DNA of 64,000 nucleotides from Oscillospiraceae bacterium (GTDB lineage Bacteria; Bacillota; Clostridia; Oscillospirales; Ruminococcaceae). Location of the stretch: assembly GCA_018110985.1 (NCBI GenBank), contig JAGAWT010000010.1, forward strand, positions 1 to 64,000, in the 5' to 3' direction. Under the pieces are notes generated by a model, which did no database searches, was not told the origin of the DNA, and saw only the letters and a program-made list of their open reading frames with translations. The number at the start of each line of letters is the position of its first letter. Within the stretch, counting starts at the first letter, position 1. Below are positions 55,342-63,047 of this stretch, piece by piece. The translations under genes were made by a program, and so were the position numbers.

Positions 55342-57240
55342 TTACATTATGGAGCATATCCTGTTGGCAAAGCCTACGGGATCGTCAATTGGGAGCCCTT
55401 CTATCAGCAGCGCCTCATCATAGAGAATGGATGTGTAGTCCTTGAACTTTTCCTTGTCGGTGTCGTAGAGGGACTTCATAATCTCGAAAATGCGGTGGTT
55501 GGGGTTTATCTCCAGTACCTTGTCCGCCTTTACACGCTCGTTCTGGGGGTTCTGATTGAGCACCTTTTCCATTTCAAGTGTTATCTGACCTGCGCTTGAA
55601 AGGCAAACGGGGTGGGATTTCAGCCTGTCGGAGATCTTGGCTTCCTTGATCTTGTCACCCAGAGCTTCCTTCATAAGTTCAAGAAGACCCTTGTTGTCCT
55701 CGGTGAGCTTCTTGGTCTCCTCCTTCTGCTCCTCGCTGTCTATGCCCAGATCGCCTTCGGTCACGCTTCTGAACTCCTTGCCGCCGTGGCGCATGAGCAC
55801 CTTTACGGCAAATTCATCCACGTTGTCGGTGAGGTAGAGTATCTCATAACCCTTGTCACGCAGCAGCTCTGTTGCGGGGAGAGACTCTATCTTCTCCACG
55901 GTCTCTCCTGCACAGTAGTAGATGTACTTCTGGTCTTCCTTCATCCTGGACACATATTCGTCCAGTGTGACCAGCTTTTTCTCTGCGGAGGAAACGAACA
56001 TTATCAGATCCTCCACCGCATCCTTGTCACGGCCGTAATTGTCGTACACGCCGAACTTTATCTGTATGCCGAAAGCCTTCCAGAACTTTTCGTAGTCCTC
56101 CCTGTGGTTTTTCAGCATCTTGGAGAGCTCGCCCTTGATGGTCTTTTCTATGGACTTTGCGATCAGCTTCAGCTGATAGTCATGCTGGAGCACCTCACGG
56201 GAAATGTTCAGGGATATATCCGCAGAATCCACCAGACCCTTTACAAAGGAGAAGTAATCCGGCAGGAGATCGGCGCACTTGTCCATGATGAGTACACCGC
56301 TGGAATAAAGCTGAAGACCCTTTTCATAGTCCTTTGAATAGAAGTTAAAGGGAGCCTGTGAGGGGATAAAGAGCAGGGAATCGTAGGTGGTGGTGCCCTC
56401 TACCTTGGAATGGATGTATTTGAGAGGATCGTTGTAGTCGTAGTACTTTTCCTTGTAGAAGCTGTTGTAATCCTCTGCTTTAAGCTCGTTCTTGTTGCGT
56501 CTCCACAGAGGCACCATGCTGTTGAGCGTTTCGTTCTCTATGTAGGTCTCATATGCCTCATCGGAGTAGTCATCATCCTTGGCATCGGGCTTTCTGCGGG
56601 TCTTCTCCCTGTCCATCCTGATAGGATAGCGTATATAGTCGGAATATTTCTTTACCAGCTCAGCCAGCCTGAAATCGCTGAGGAACTCGGAATACTTCTC
56701 GTTTTCCGTATCCTCCTTCATGGTGAGGATTATTTCTGTGCCGGGCTTTTCCTTGTCACATTCCTCCACGGTGTAGCCGTCCACGCCCTCGGATATCCAC
56801 GCATATGCCTTGTCGCTGCCGAAAGCCCTGGAACGCACTTCCACACGCTTTGCCACCATAAAGGCGGAGTAGAAGCCCACACCGAACTGCCCGATTATTT
56901 CCACATCGTCGGACTTGCTGTTTTCGTTCTTGAATTTGAAGGAGCCGCTGTTGGCGATGACGCCCAGATTGTTTTCCAGCTCCTCCGTCGTCATACCTAT
57001 ACCGTTGTCACATATCTTCAGGGTGCCTGTGTCCTTGTCCGCAACAATGTCTATGGCGAAATCGCCCTTGTTCATGCCCACGCTGTCATCCGTAAGGGAT
57101 CTGAAATACAGCTTGTCTATGGCGTCGCTGGCGTTGGATATAAGCTCACGCAGGAAAATCTCCTTGTGGGTGTATATCGAGTTTATCATCATGTCAAGCA
57201 GTCTTTTGGACTCTGCCTGGAATTCCTTTGTCTGAGCCAC
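55342..57240 (-). CDS. htpG: Hsp90-family chaperone HtpG
   Basis: 632 residues, GTG start at 57240 with GAGGAAG 7 bases upstream. ATP-driven cytoplasmic chaperone. GHKL ATPase N-terminus: [34 protein letters not shown], then the middle domain ([25 protein letters not shown]-like) and C-terminal dimerisation region. Expression is under a sigma-A promoter with a CIRCE operator. Confidence 0.97.
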   Translation of the reverse strand: MAQTKEFQAESKRLLDMMINSIYTHKEIFLRELISNASDAIDKLYFRSLTDDSVGMNKGDFAIDIVADKDTGTLKICDNGIGMTTEELENNLGVIANSGSFKFKNENSKSDDVEIIGQFGVGFYSAFMVAKRVEVRSRAFGSDKAYAWISEGVDGYTVEECDKEKPGTEIILTMKEDTENEKYSEFLSDFRLAELVKKYSDYIRYPIRMDREKTRRKPDAKDDDYSDEAYETYIENETLNSMVPLWRRNKNELKAEDYNSFYKEKYYDYNDPLKYIHSKVEGTTTYDSLLFIPSQAPFNFYSKDYEKGLQLYSSGVLIMDKCADLLPDYFSFVKGLVDSADISLNISREVLQHDYQLKLIAKSIEKTIKGELSKMLKNHREDYEKFWKAFGIQIKFGVYDNYGRDKDAVEDLIMFVSSAEKKLVTLDEYVSRMKEDQKYIYYCAGETVEKIESLPATELLRDKGYEILYLTDNVDEFAVKVLMRHGGKEFRSVTEGDLGIDSEEQKEETKKLTEDNKGLLELMKEALGDKIKEAKISDRLKSHPVCLSSAGQITLEMEKVLNQNPQNERVKADKVLEINPNHRIFEIMKSLYDTDKEKFKDYTSILYDEALLIEGLPIDDPVGFANRICSIM

Positions 57241-57274
57241 AATAACACTTCCTCTTTATATTTGACAAAAATAA

Positions 57275-57301
57275 TTAGCACTCTCTTGCTCTGAGTGCTA
57301 A
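57275..57301 (-). promoter_or_regulatory. CIRCE operator (HrcA site) of htpG
   Basis: Perfect TTAGCACTC-N9-GAGTGCTAA. It lies at the predicted transcription start, just downstream of the -10 box. Confidence 0.95.
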
Positions 57302-57305
57302 TTAC

Positions 57306-57334
57306 ATTATACATCCCTTCCCCGCAGATTTCAA
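57306..57334 (-). promoter_or_regulatory. Sigma-A promoter of htpG
   Basis: Minus strand: TTGAAA (57334-57329), 17 bases, TATAAT (57311-57306). Between here and 57624 I see no gene or other signal. Confidence 0.85.
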
Positions 57335-57624
57335 TACCCGATCCCAAAATTTAACCAAATTTTCACAATTGCTCTCAGCAGCGGGCAGAGCCTGCATGAA
57401 ACCGCTTATCTCCCTTTCCGAAGCCTTTGCGGACTGTGGGCGGATAGTCAGTGCCCGCCGTTTAGCAGGAACGGAATTGCCGAACCACCGCCAGTCCTTT
57501 CTCCGGTGTCCCTGTATTTTTGTGTGATCGCCCTGTTTAATGTCAACTAATGCAGGGATACAATGACAAGCTCCTGTTGCGAAAGGGCGAATATATTAAC
57601 AATATGTTAAATTTGAAAATCCGC

Positions 57625-57653
57625 TTGACATTGTGTTTCAAATGTGGTATCAT
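57625..57653 (+). promoter_or_regulatory. Sigma-A promoter of the tRNA pair
   Basis: TTGACA (57625-57630), 17 bases, TATCAT (57648-57653). Confidence 0.85.
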
Positions 57654-57700
57654 TTAATAGTTGCAAGGTTGCAGGTGCGAAGCTTTGACTTCTGAAATGC

Positions 57701-57776
57701 GCTGGTGTAGCTCAGTTGGTAGAGCAGCTGATTTGTAATCAGCAGGTCGGGGGTTCGAGTCCGTCCACCAGCTCCA
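57701..57776 (+). tRNA. tRNA-Thr (anticodon TGT)
   Basis: 76 bases with encoded CCA. Acceptor GCTGGTG/CACCAGC, D arm GCTC..GAGC, anticodon stem GCTGA/TCAGC with loop TTTGTAA (anticodon TGT), T loop TTCGAGT. The T stem GGGGG/CCGTC has a G-G mismatch at its middle pair where a C would be expected. Confidence 0.93.
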
Positions 57777-57782
57777 GTATAT

Positions 57783-57867
57783 GGAAGAGTTCCCGAGCGG
57801 CCAAAGGGGGCAGACTGTAAATCTGTTGTCTCTGACTTCGGTGGTTCGAATCCACCCTCTTCCACCA
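57783..57867 (+). tRNA. tRNA-Tyr (anticodon GTA)
   Basis: 85 bases with encoded CCA and a long variable arm (class II). Acceptor GGAAGAG/CTCTTCC, anticodon stem CAGAC..ATCTG with loop containing GTA, T stem GGTGG/CCACC with TTCGAAT. Six bases after tRNA-Thr; co-transcribed. Confidence 0.95.
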
Positions 57868-57882
57868 GTCGGTACGACCGAC
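57868..57882. repeat. 15-base palindrome GTCGGT-N3-ACCGAC abutting tRNA-Tyr
   Basis: Begins at the base after the tRNA CCA end and is followed by AGC, as in other copies. Confidence 0.75.
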
Positions 57883-57890
57883 AGCGACTT

Positions 57891-57928
57891 AACTCCCATG
57901 TCTCTGATGTGGGAGTTTTGCTTTTTTC
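57891..57928 (+). terminator. Intrinsic terminator of the tRNA operon
   Basis: AACTCCCA (57891-57898) pairs with TGGGAGTT (57910-57917), then TTGCTTTTTT. Confidence 0.9.
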
Positions 57929-57965
57929 TCCCATGTATATTTGTTTGGAACAGCTTTATAACTAT

Positions 57966-57980
57966 GTCGGCACGGCCGAC
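57966..57980. repeat. 15-base palindrome GTCGGC-N3-GCCGAC
   Basis: Followed by AGC; 18 bases before the 95-bp tandem array. Confidence 0.75.
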
Positions 57981-57997
57981 AGCATACATAAAGTAAA

Positions 57998-58348
57998 GTT
58001 ATCGAGCTCGTATGTAAAGGCCAAGGAAAGAGAAATAAACGGGTGGGTGCAGGCTCTGCCTGCTGTGCATTTTTGATATGTTGATATGTAAAGTTACCGA
58101 GCTTGTATGTAAAGGCCAAGGAAAGAGAAATAAACGGGTGGGTGCAGGCTCTGCCTGCTGTGCATTTTTGATATGTTGATATGTAAAGTTACCGAGCTTG
58201 TATGTAAAAGTCAAGGAAAGAGAAATAAACGGGTGGATGCAGGCTCTGCCTGCTGTGCATTTTTGATATGTTGATATGTAAAGTTACCGAGCTTGTATGT
58301 AAAGGCCAAGAAAAGAGAAATAAACGGGTGGGTGCAGGCTCTGCCTGC
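57998..58348. repeat. 95-bp tandem repeat array (3.7 units)
   Basis: Units start at 57998, 58093, 58188 and 58283, exactly 95 bases apart and nearly identical; the last ends at about 58348. Each has ACCGAGC (ATCGAGC in unit 1), 29 bases, AAACGGGTGG, then GCAGGC-TCT-GCCTGC, a perfect short hairpin. The length is not a multiple of three and each frame has stops, so it is not coding. It lies between the tRNA terminator and the typA promoter. Confidence 0.92.
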
Positions 58349-58422
58349 CTGCCAATTTACACAATAAACAGGTCGGTTACACGCTTGTTTATGTAAGTGT
58401 ATGTAAATTTTTTTTATATGGC

Positions 58423-58451
58423 TTGAAACTCCTTTTCCTTTGTGATATAAT
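58423..58451 (+). promoter_or_regulatory. Sigma-A promoter of typA
   Basis: TTGAAA (58423-58428), 17 bases, TATAAT (58446-58451). Confidence 0.88.
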
Positions 58452-58502
58452 CACTTTTTGGTTCATATCGGCAATTATTACATTATAAAAGGAAAGATTA
58501 TC

Positions 58503-60329
58503 ATGGTCAGGAACGATCTAAGGAATATAGCCATTATCGCCCATGTAGACCACGGCAAGACCACGCTGGTGGATGAGATGCTCAAGCAGGGCGGTGCGTT
58601 CAGGGAAAACCAGTCGGTGGCAGAAAGGGTCATGGACTCCAACGATATAGAGCGTGAGAGAGGCATTACCATACTTGCGAAGAACACATCCGTTTACTAT
58701 AAGGATGTGAAGATAAACATCATAGACACCCCGGGTCATGCTGATTTCGGCGGTGAGGTGGAGCGTGTCCTGAAAATGGTGGACGGCGTTCTGCTGCTGG
58801 TGGATGCTGCGGAAGGTCCCATGCCCCAGACCAGGTTCGTTCTTTCCAAGGCACTGGAGCTGGGTCACAGGATAATCATTGTTGTGAACAAGATCGACCG
58901 CCCCGATGCAAGGCTTGACGAGATAGGCGACGAGATACTGGAGCTTCTCCTTGACCTTGATGCCAGCGACGAGCAGATCGAAAGCCCGGTGCTTTTCTGC
59001 TCCGGCAGAGCGGGCACCTGCTCTATCAGCCAGTATGAGGCAGGGACGGATCTGAAACCCCTTTTTGATACCATTCTTGAACATATACCCGCCCCCGAGG
59101 GAGACGAGACAGCCCCCGTGCAGATGCTCATTTCCTCTATCGACTATAACGACTATGTGGGCAGAACGGGCATAGGCAGGATAGAAAGAGGCGTTCTGAA
59201 GGTGGGTCAGCAGGTGACCGTAGGCGACCTTCATGAGAGCAAGAAGCCCTACAATGCAAAGATAGTCACTATTTCACAGATAGAGGGTCTCGGAAGGGCG
59301 AACACGGACACCGCTACTGTGGGAGACATCGTGTGGGTATCGGGCATAGAGAACATCACCATCGGTGATACCCTCTGCGACCCGGAGCACTATGAGCCCC
59401 TGCCCTTTGTTAAGATATCCGAGCCTACGGTGGAGATGACCTTCTCCGTAAACGACAGCCCCTTTGCGGGCAGAGAGGGAAAGTTCGTCACCTCCAGACA
59501 GCTCAGGGAGCGCCTTTTCAAGGAAGTCCTCCGTGATGTTTCGCTGCGTGTCTCCGAGACCGACAGCACCGATTCCTTCAAGGTCTGCGGAAGAGGTGAG
59601 ATGCACCTTTCCATTCTTATAGAGAATATGCGCAGAGAGGGCTACGAGCTGGGTGTTTCCACACCGAGAGTGCTCATGCGTGAGATAGACGGCGTGATGT
59701 GCGAGCCTATGGAGCGCCTTGTGATAGATGTGCCCGAGGACAGCACGGGAACGGTCATGGAGAAGATGGGCACCCGAAAGGGAGAGCTTCAGACCATGCA
59801 CCCCCAGGGCAGCCGCATGAGAATGGAGTTTATCATCCCCGCAAGAGGACTTTTCGGCTACAAGAGCGAATTTCTCACGGATACCAAGGGCGAGGGAGTG
59901 ATGTCCTCTGTTTTTGATTCCTACCAGCCCTATAAGGGAGATATCCCCAGAAGGAACACAGGCTCTCTTGTATCCTTTGAGACAGGCGAGGCCGTTACCT
60001 ACGGTCTGTATAATGCACAGGAGAGAGGCGCTCTCTTTATCGGCGCAGGCGTTCCCGTCTATGAAGGCATGGTGGTGGGAGCATCTCCCAAATCCGACGA
60101 TCTGGTGGTAAATGTCTGCAAGAAGAAGCACCTGACCAACACCCGTGCCAGCGGTTCGGACGACGCCCTGAGGCTCATCCCTCCCAGAAAGCTTTCTCTT
60201 GAAGAGGCTCTGGAATTTATCGCCGATGATGAGCTGCTGGAGGTAACACCCGAAAACATCCGTATCCGCAAGCGGATCCTTGACAACGCTCAGAGAGCAA
60301 AGACCAGAGCTAAGCTGAAGGAAAGCTGA
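58503..60329 (+). CDS. typA: Ribosome-associated GTPase BipA/TypA
   Basis: 608 residues from the ATG at 58503 (AAAGGAAAG upstream). G-domain motifs: [12 protein letters not shown] (G1), RERGITI (G2), [15 protein letters not shown] (G3), NKIDRPDAR (G4); then EF-G-like domains II, III and V and the BipA C-terminal domain ([22 protein letters not shown]). It aids ribosome assembly and stress adaptation. Its TGA stop coincides with the start of a 105-bp repeat. Confidence 0.97.
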   Translation: MVRNDLRNIAIIAHVDHGKTTLVDEMLKQGGAFRENQSVAERVMDSNDIERERGITILAKNTSVYYKDVKINIIDTPGHADFGGEVERVLKMVDGVLLLVDAAEGPMPQTRFVLSKALELGHRIIIVVNKIDRPDARLDEIGDEILELLLDLDASDEQIESPVLFCSGRAGTCSISQYEAGTDLKPLFDTILEHIPAPEGDETAPVQMLISSIDYNDYVGRTGIGRIERGVLKVGQQVTVGDLHESKKPYNAKIVTISQIEGLGRANTDTATVGDIVWVSGIENITIGDTLCDPEHYEPLPFVKISEPTVEMTFSVNDSPFAGREGKFVTSRQLRERLFKEVLRDVSLRVSETDSTDSFKVCGRGEMHLSILIENMRREGYELGVSTPRVLMREIDGVMCEPMERLVIDVPEDSTGTVMEKMGTRKGELQTMHPQGSRMRMEFIIPARGLFGYKSEFLTDTKGEGVMSSVFDSYQPYKGDIPRRNTGSLVSFETGEAVTYGLYNAQERGALFIGAGVPVYEGMVVGASPKSDDLVVNVCKKKHLTNTRASGSDDALRLIPPRKLSLEEALEFIADDELLEVTPENIRIRKRILDNAQRAKTRAKLKES

Positions 60330-60427
60330 TCTCTGACCGATGTATAGACGAGAAACAAGCCGCAAATGCTTGAATATAAGGGATTTGAGGCTTGGAGATC
60401 GTATATACATCGAGGAAGGATCAGTAT
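60327..60427 (+). repeat. 105-bp nested inverted repeat, copy 6
   Basis: CTGATC to GATCAGTAT; the outermost three bases of the left end (expected ATA at 60324-60326) read AAG, which is typA coding sequence. The TGA of CTGATC serves as the typA stop codon. Confidence 0.85.
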
Positions 60428-60478
60428 GATACGGCTTTGTGAAAAACTGATGAAATTGTGTAAATTTCAAAAAAGTAC

Positions 60479-60507
60479 TTGACAAGACCCGAAATATATG
60501 ATAGAAT
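60479..60507 (+). promoter_or_regulatory. Sigma-A promoter of the candidate RNA
   Basis: TTGACA (60479-60484), 17 bases, TAGAAT (60502-60507). Confidence 0.8.
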
Positions 60508-60513
60508 GATATC

Positions 60514-60668
60514 AACTTGAATAAGGCATAACGGATCTCATGAGATCCTTTGTATATGTTTTGCTGATGCAGACAGCAGGACTATTCGTTATCTTCCTTG
60601 TTTTGTACAAAATTCCGCATGGCGGAAGATCGTATGACACCCCTACGCTAATAGGGGTGTGTTTTTTT
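60514..60668 (+). ncRNA. Candidate stand-alone structured RNA, class unknown
   Basis: About 155 bases between a strong promoter and an intrinsic terminator (ACACCCCTA-N6-TAGGGGTGT, 60637-60660, then GTTTTTTT). Predicted pairings: ATAACG 60528-60533 with CGTTAT 60587-60592, enclosing GATCTCATGAGATC (60534-60547) and TGCTG-N7-CAGCA (60562-60578), a three-way junction. ATCTTCC 60591-60597 can pair with GGAAGAT 60624-60630, which competes with TTCCGC-ATG-GCGGAA (60613-60627). No convincing reading frame: the ATG at 60540 sits in a palindrome without a ribosome site and its frame runs through the terminator. The next gene is convergent, so it is not a leader of anything visible. I do not recognise SRP, 6S, tmRNA or a known riboswitch. 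Confidence 0.6.
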
Positions 60669-60753
60669 GGCACAGTCCACGGAAAGCAGAGTATGATCCC
60701 CGCCTCACAGGCGGCGGGCTCATGCCTGCTGCCTGTCTGATGAAAGCGGCTTC

Positions 60754-60858
60754 ATACTAATTCTTCCTCGATGTATAGACGATCTCCAAGCCTCAAATCC
60801 CTTATATTCAAGCATTTGCGGCTTGTTTCTTGTCTATACATCGGTCAGAAATTAGTAT
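60754..60858. repeat. 105-bp nested inverted repeat, copy 7, within a gene 3' end
   Basis: Full copy with ATACTAATT/AATTAGTAT termini, nearly identical to copy 3. Its right part overlaps the last codons of the gene at 60808-61623. The 90 bases before it carry CCCGCC..GGCGGG, a possible minus-strand stem. Confidence 0.88.
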
Positions 60859-61623
60859 CAGGAGCTTACCATTGCTGTCAAAGAGGTATTTCCTGTCTCC
60901 TATCCGCATAGCTCCGACAGCAATGCTCCCGTCTTTGCGGATGTAGAAGCGCTGCCCGTTTATCCTTTTCCAACCCCGGCTCAGCGGCTTGCCGTCCCTG
61001 TCAAGGTACAGGATCTTTCCGCCACGGCGCACAAATCCGGTGCCGATATCTATTCGGCGGTAGCGGGAAAGAGAAAGGATATCATCTTCCGAGAGGCTTT
61101 TGCCCTGTGCCAAAAGGGTAACGCAAAAGTACCTGCCGTTTTCGCTGAAGAGCATTTCTTTTTCTACCGTCCTGCCCTTCTCTTTTATGTCAAAGAGACT
61201 GATCCCGGTGCCGCAGTAGCTGACAGGTACGCAGTCGTAGTCCCTGTTCAGTGTATTCAGTTCCGCATCAAAGGGCTCCTTCTCCGTGTAACGGGTGAAA
61301 ATGAAATGCGTGTCGTCTGTTATGACATGATAAGAGCATATCCTCCTGCCGATGTCTATGGAGGTGATGTCCATGACAGTATAGCCGGCGGGGAGAAAAA
61401 TGCACTGATCCTCTTTGCTGCCGAGCCACGGGGCGAAGTCTTTAAGCTCATCGTACATTTTCGGGAAGCTCTCCTCGAAGTCAAACCAGCTGTCCCATGA
61501 CAGGAATTCGTCATCTTCAATGTTCTCGCAGACGGGACTGTCGGCTCCTGCGTCCGGAGCGAAAAGAGTGAGTGCTGCAAAGAGAGCGGCAGCAAGGATG
61601 AAAAGCCTTTTTATGTGTCTCAT
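60808..61623 (-). CDS. Secreted protein with choline-binding-like repeats, C-terminus supplied by a repeat element
   Basis: 271 residues; AGGAGG upstream of the ATG at 61623. Signal peptide 1-27 (ending DAGADS). Residues about 30-205 form a domain of unknown family with paired cysteines. About 210-255 hold two aromatic/glycine repeats (GWKRINGQRFYIRKDGSIAVG; GDRKYLFDSNGKL) like choline- or glucan-binding repeats. The last 16 residues ([16 protein letters not shown]) and the stop are encoded by the 105-bp inverted repeat inserted at the 3' end. Confidence 0.75.
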   Translation of the reverse strand: MRHIKRLFILAAALFAALTLFAPDAGADSPVCENIEDDEFLSWDSWFDFEESFPKMYDELKDFAPWLGSKEDQCIFLPAGYTVMDITSIDIGRRICSYHVITDDTHFIFTRYTEKEPFDAELNTLNRDYDCVPVSYCGTGISLFDIKEKGRTVEKEMLFSENGRYFCVTLLAQGKSLSEDDILSLSRYRRIDIGTGFVRRGGKILYLDRDGKPLSRGWKRINGQRFYIRKDGSIAVGAMRIGDRKYLFDSNGKLLILISDRCIDKKQAANA

Positions 61624-61786
61624 GATGATCCTCCTTCGGGCACAGACATTTCGTATCTATATTATAATACAAACGGGGACGAGGAAATTTTTCGTCATAC
61701 CTGACAATATCACAGGACATTTTTTGTGAGGAAGAACAGTCCCCGCAGGAATGACACAAACCCTTTGAACAGAAAAGGTGAAAGCC

Positions 61787-63034
61787 ATGAACAAAAACAT
61801 TGCAGCGGCAATAATTGCTCTTGCCCTGACCGCCTGTTCCGCAGGAGCGGGAAATGCGCCGGGGATAGCAGAGAGCGCCGCAGAGACTTCCGCAGTTACA
61901 CAGGCGCAGATATCTACCGATACCGCCCCCTACACACAGGTGAGCGGTGATGAGGAGCTTGCCCGCTCGCTATATTCAACGGGGAACACGGAGCGTATAC
62001 AAAAGGCGATGGTAAAGGCGCAGAACGGCGAAAAATGCACCCTTGCCTACATAGGCGGCTCCATCACCGAGGGTGTAGGTGCAGCGAAGGACACCTGCTA
62101 TGCCTATCTTTCATACAAGCGCTTTGCGGACAGGTACGGTACCGGGGATAATGTGGAATATGTGAATGCGGGAATGAGCGGCACTCCCTCCAACTTGGGG
62201 ATGCTCAGGGCGCAGAGGGACATACTGGACAAACAGCCGGATGTGGTCTTTGTGGAATTTGCGGTCAACGACTCCACCGACACCATGGCGCAGAACTGCT
62301 ATGAATCCCTGCTGCGCACGCTTCTGAACGGCGAGAGCGCCCCTGCCGTCATACTTGTGATCAATCGCACCGACAACGGCTACAATGCGGGAGAGCATAT
62401 GAAAAAGCTGGGAGAATACTATTCTCTCCCGGTGGTCTCCGTGACGGATGCCATAACTCCTCTTATAGACGAGGGGAAGATGTCCTGGTCGGATTATTCA
62501 AATGACGGGGCTCACCCCAACATAAACGGCCATGAGCGCATTGCGGAAATGATAGATAATTACTATGCGGCAGCGGAAAAGACCCCCTCGGAGGGGTACA
62601 CCGTGCCTGCGGAGGCACTTATCGGCGCTCCCTATGAGAATGCAAGGCTCATCACTCCCGTTTACGGGCAGGAGGGCTGTGCGGAGACAGAGGATACGGG
62701 TTCCTTTGTGCCTTCCTCAAAGGGCTGTTCGGGATTTCCCGAAAGCTGGGACTGGGACGGGGGAGACAAGCCTCTGAAAGCCCATGGGAAGTTTACGGCG
62801 CTGTTTGTTATCTACAAGCGGAACAAGACCGACAATATGGGAGCATTTGAGGTGTACCTGAACGGCGAGCGTGCGGGGAAATTCAAGACGAAGCAGGCGG
62901 ACGGCTGGGGAGAGGCTTATTCCGAGCAGGTGATAAAATTCCATGAGCCCCATGATATGGATATAGAGATACGCCCCTCTGCCGACAGTGAGGGCAAGAG
63001 CATAGATATACTGGGGATCGCCATTGTAGAATAG
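61787..63034 (+). CDS. SGNH/GDSL-hydrolase lipoprotein
   Basis: 415 residues from the ATG at 61787 (AAAGGTGAAAG upstream). Lipobox LTAC gives lipidated C17. SGNH blocks: AYIGGSITEG with nucleophile S92, NAGMSGTPSNLG, VEFAVNDST, and SNDGAHPNINGH with the catalytic Asp/His. A C-terminal beta-rich domain (about 270-415; FTALFVIYKRNKTDNMGAFEVYLNGE) resembles a carbohydrate-binding or jelly-roll module. Probable extracytoplasmic carbohydrate esterase; acetyl-xylan or similar substrates are guesses. Confidence 0.88.
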   Translation: MNKNIAAAIIALALTACSAGAGNAPGIAESAAETSAVTQAQISTDTAPYTQVSGDEELARSLYSTGNTERIQKAMVKAQNGEKCTLAYIGGSITEGVGAAKDTCYAYLSYKRFADRYGTGDNVEYVNAGMSGTPSNLGMLRAQRDILDKQPDVVFVEFAVNDSTDTMAQNCYESLLRTLLNGESAPAVILVINRTDNGYNAGEHMKKLGEYYSLPVVSVTDAITPLIDEGKMSWSDYSNDGAHPNINGHERIAEMIDNYYAAAEKTPSEGYTVPAEALIGAPYENARLITPVYGQEGCAETEDTGSFVPSSKGCSGFPESWDWDGGDKPLKAHGKFTALFVIYKRNKTDNMGAFEVYLNGERAGKFKTKQADGWGEAYSEQVIKFHEPHDMDIEIRPSADSEGKSIDILGIAIVE

Positions 63035-63047
63035 GATCGGGCAAGCC

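Noticed and set aside
57998-58348. CRISPR array
   Set aside because: Whole 95-bp units are repeated with no variable spacers between short repeats, and no cas genes are near.
58000-58350. Repeated minus-strand frames across the 95-bp array resembling a repeat protein
   Set aside because: The unit is 95 bases, so the frame shifts each unit, and stops occur; there is no ribosome site.
60540-60740. 66-codon hydrophobic ORF over the candidate RNA
   Set aside because: The ATG lies in a perfect palindrome without a ribosome site and the frame reads through an intrinsic terminator.
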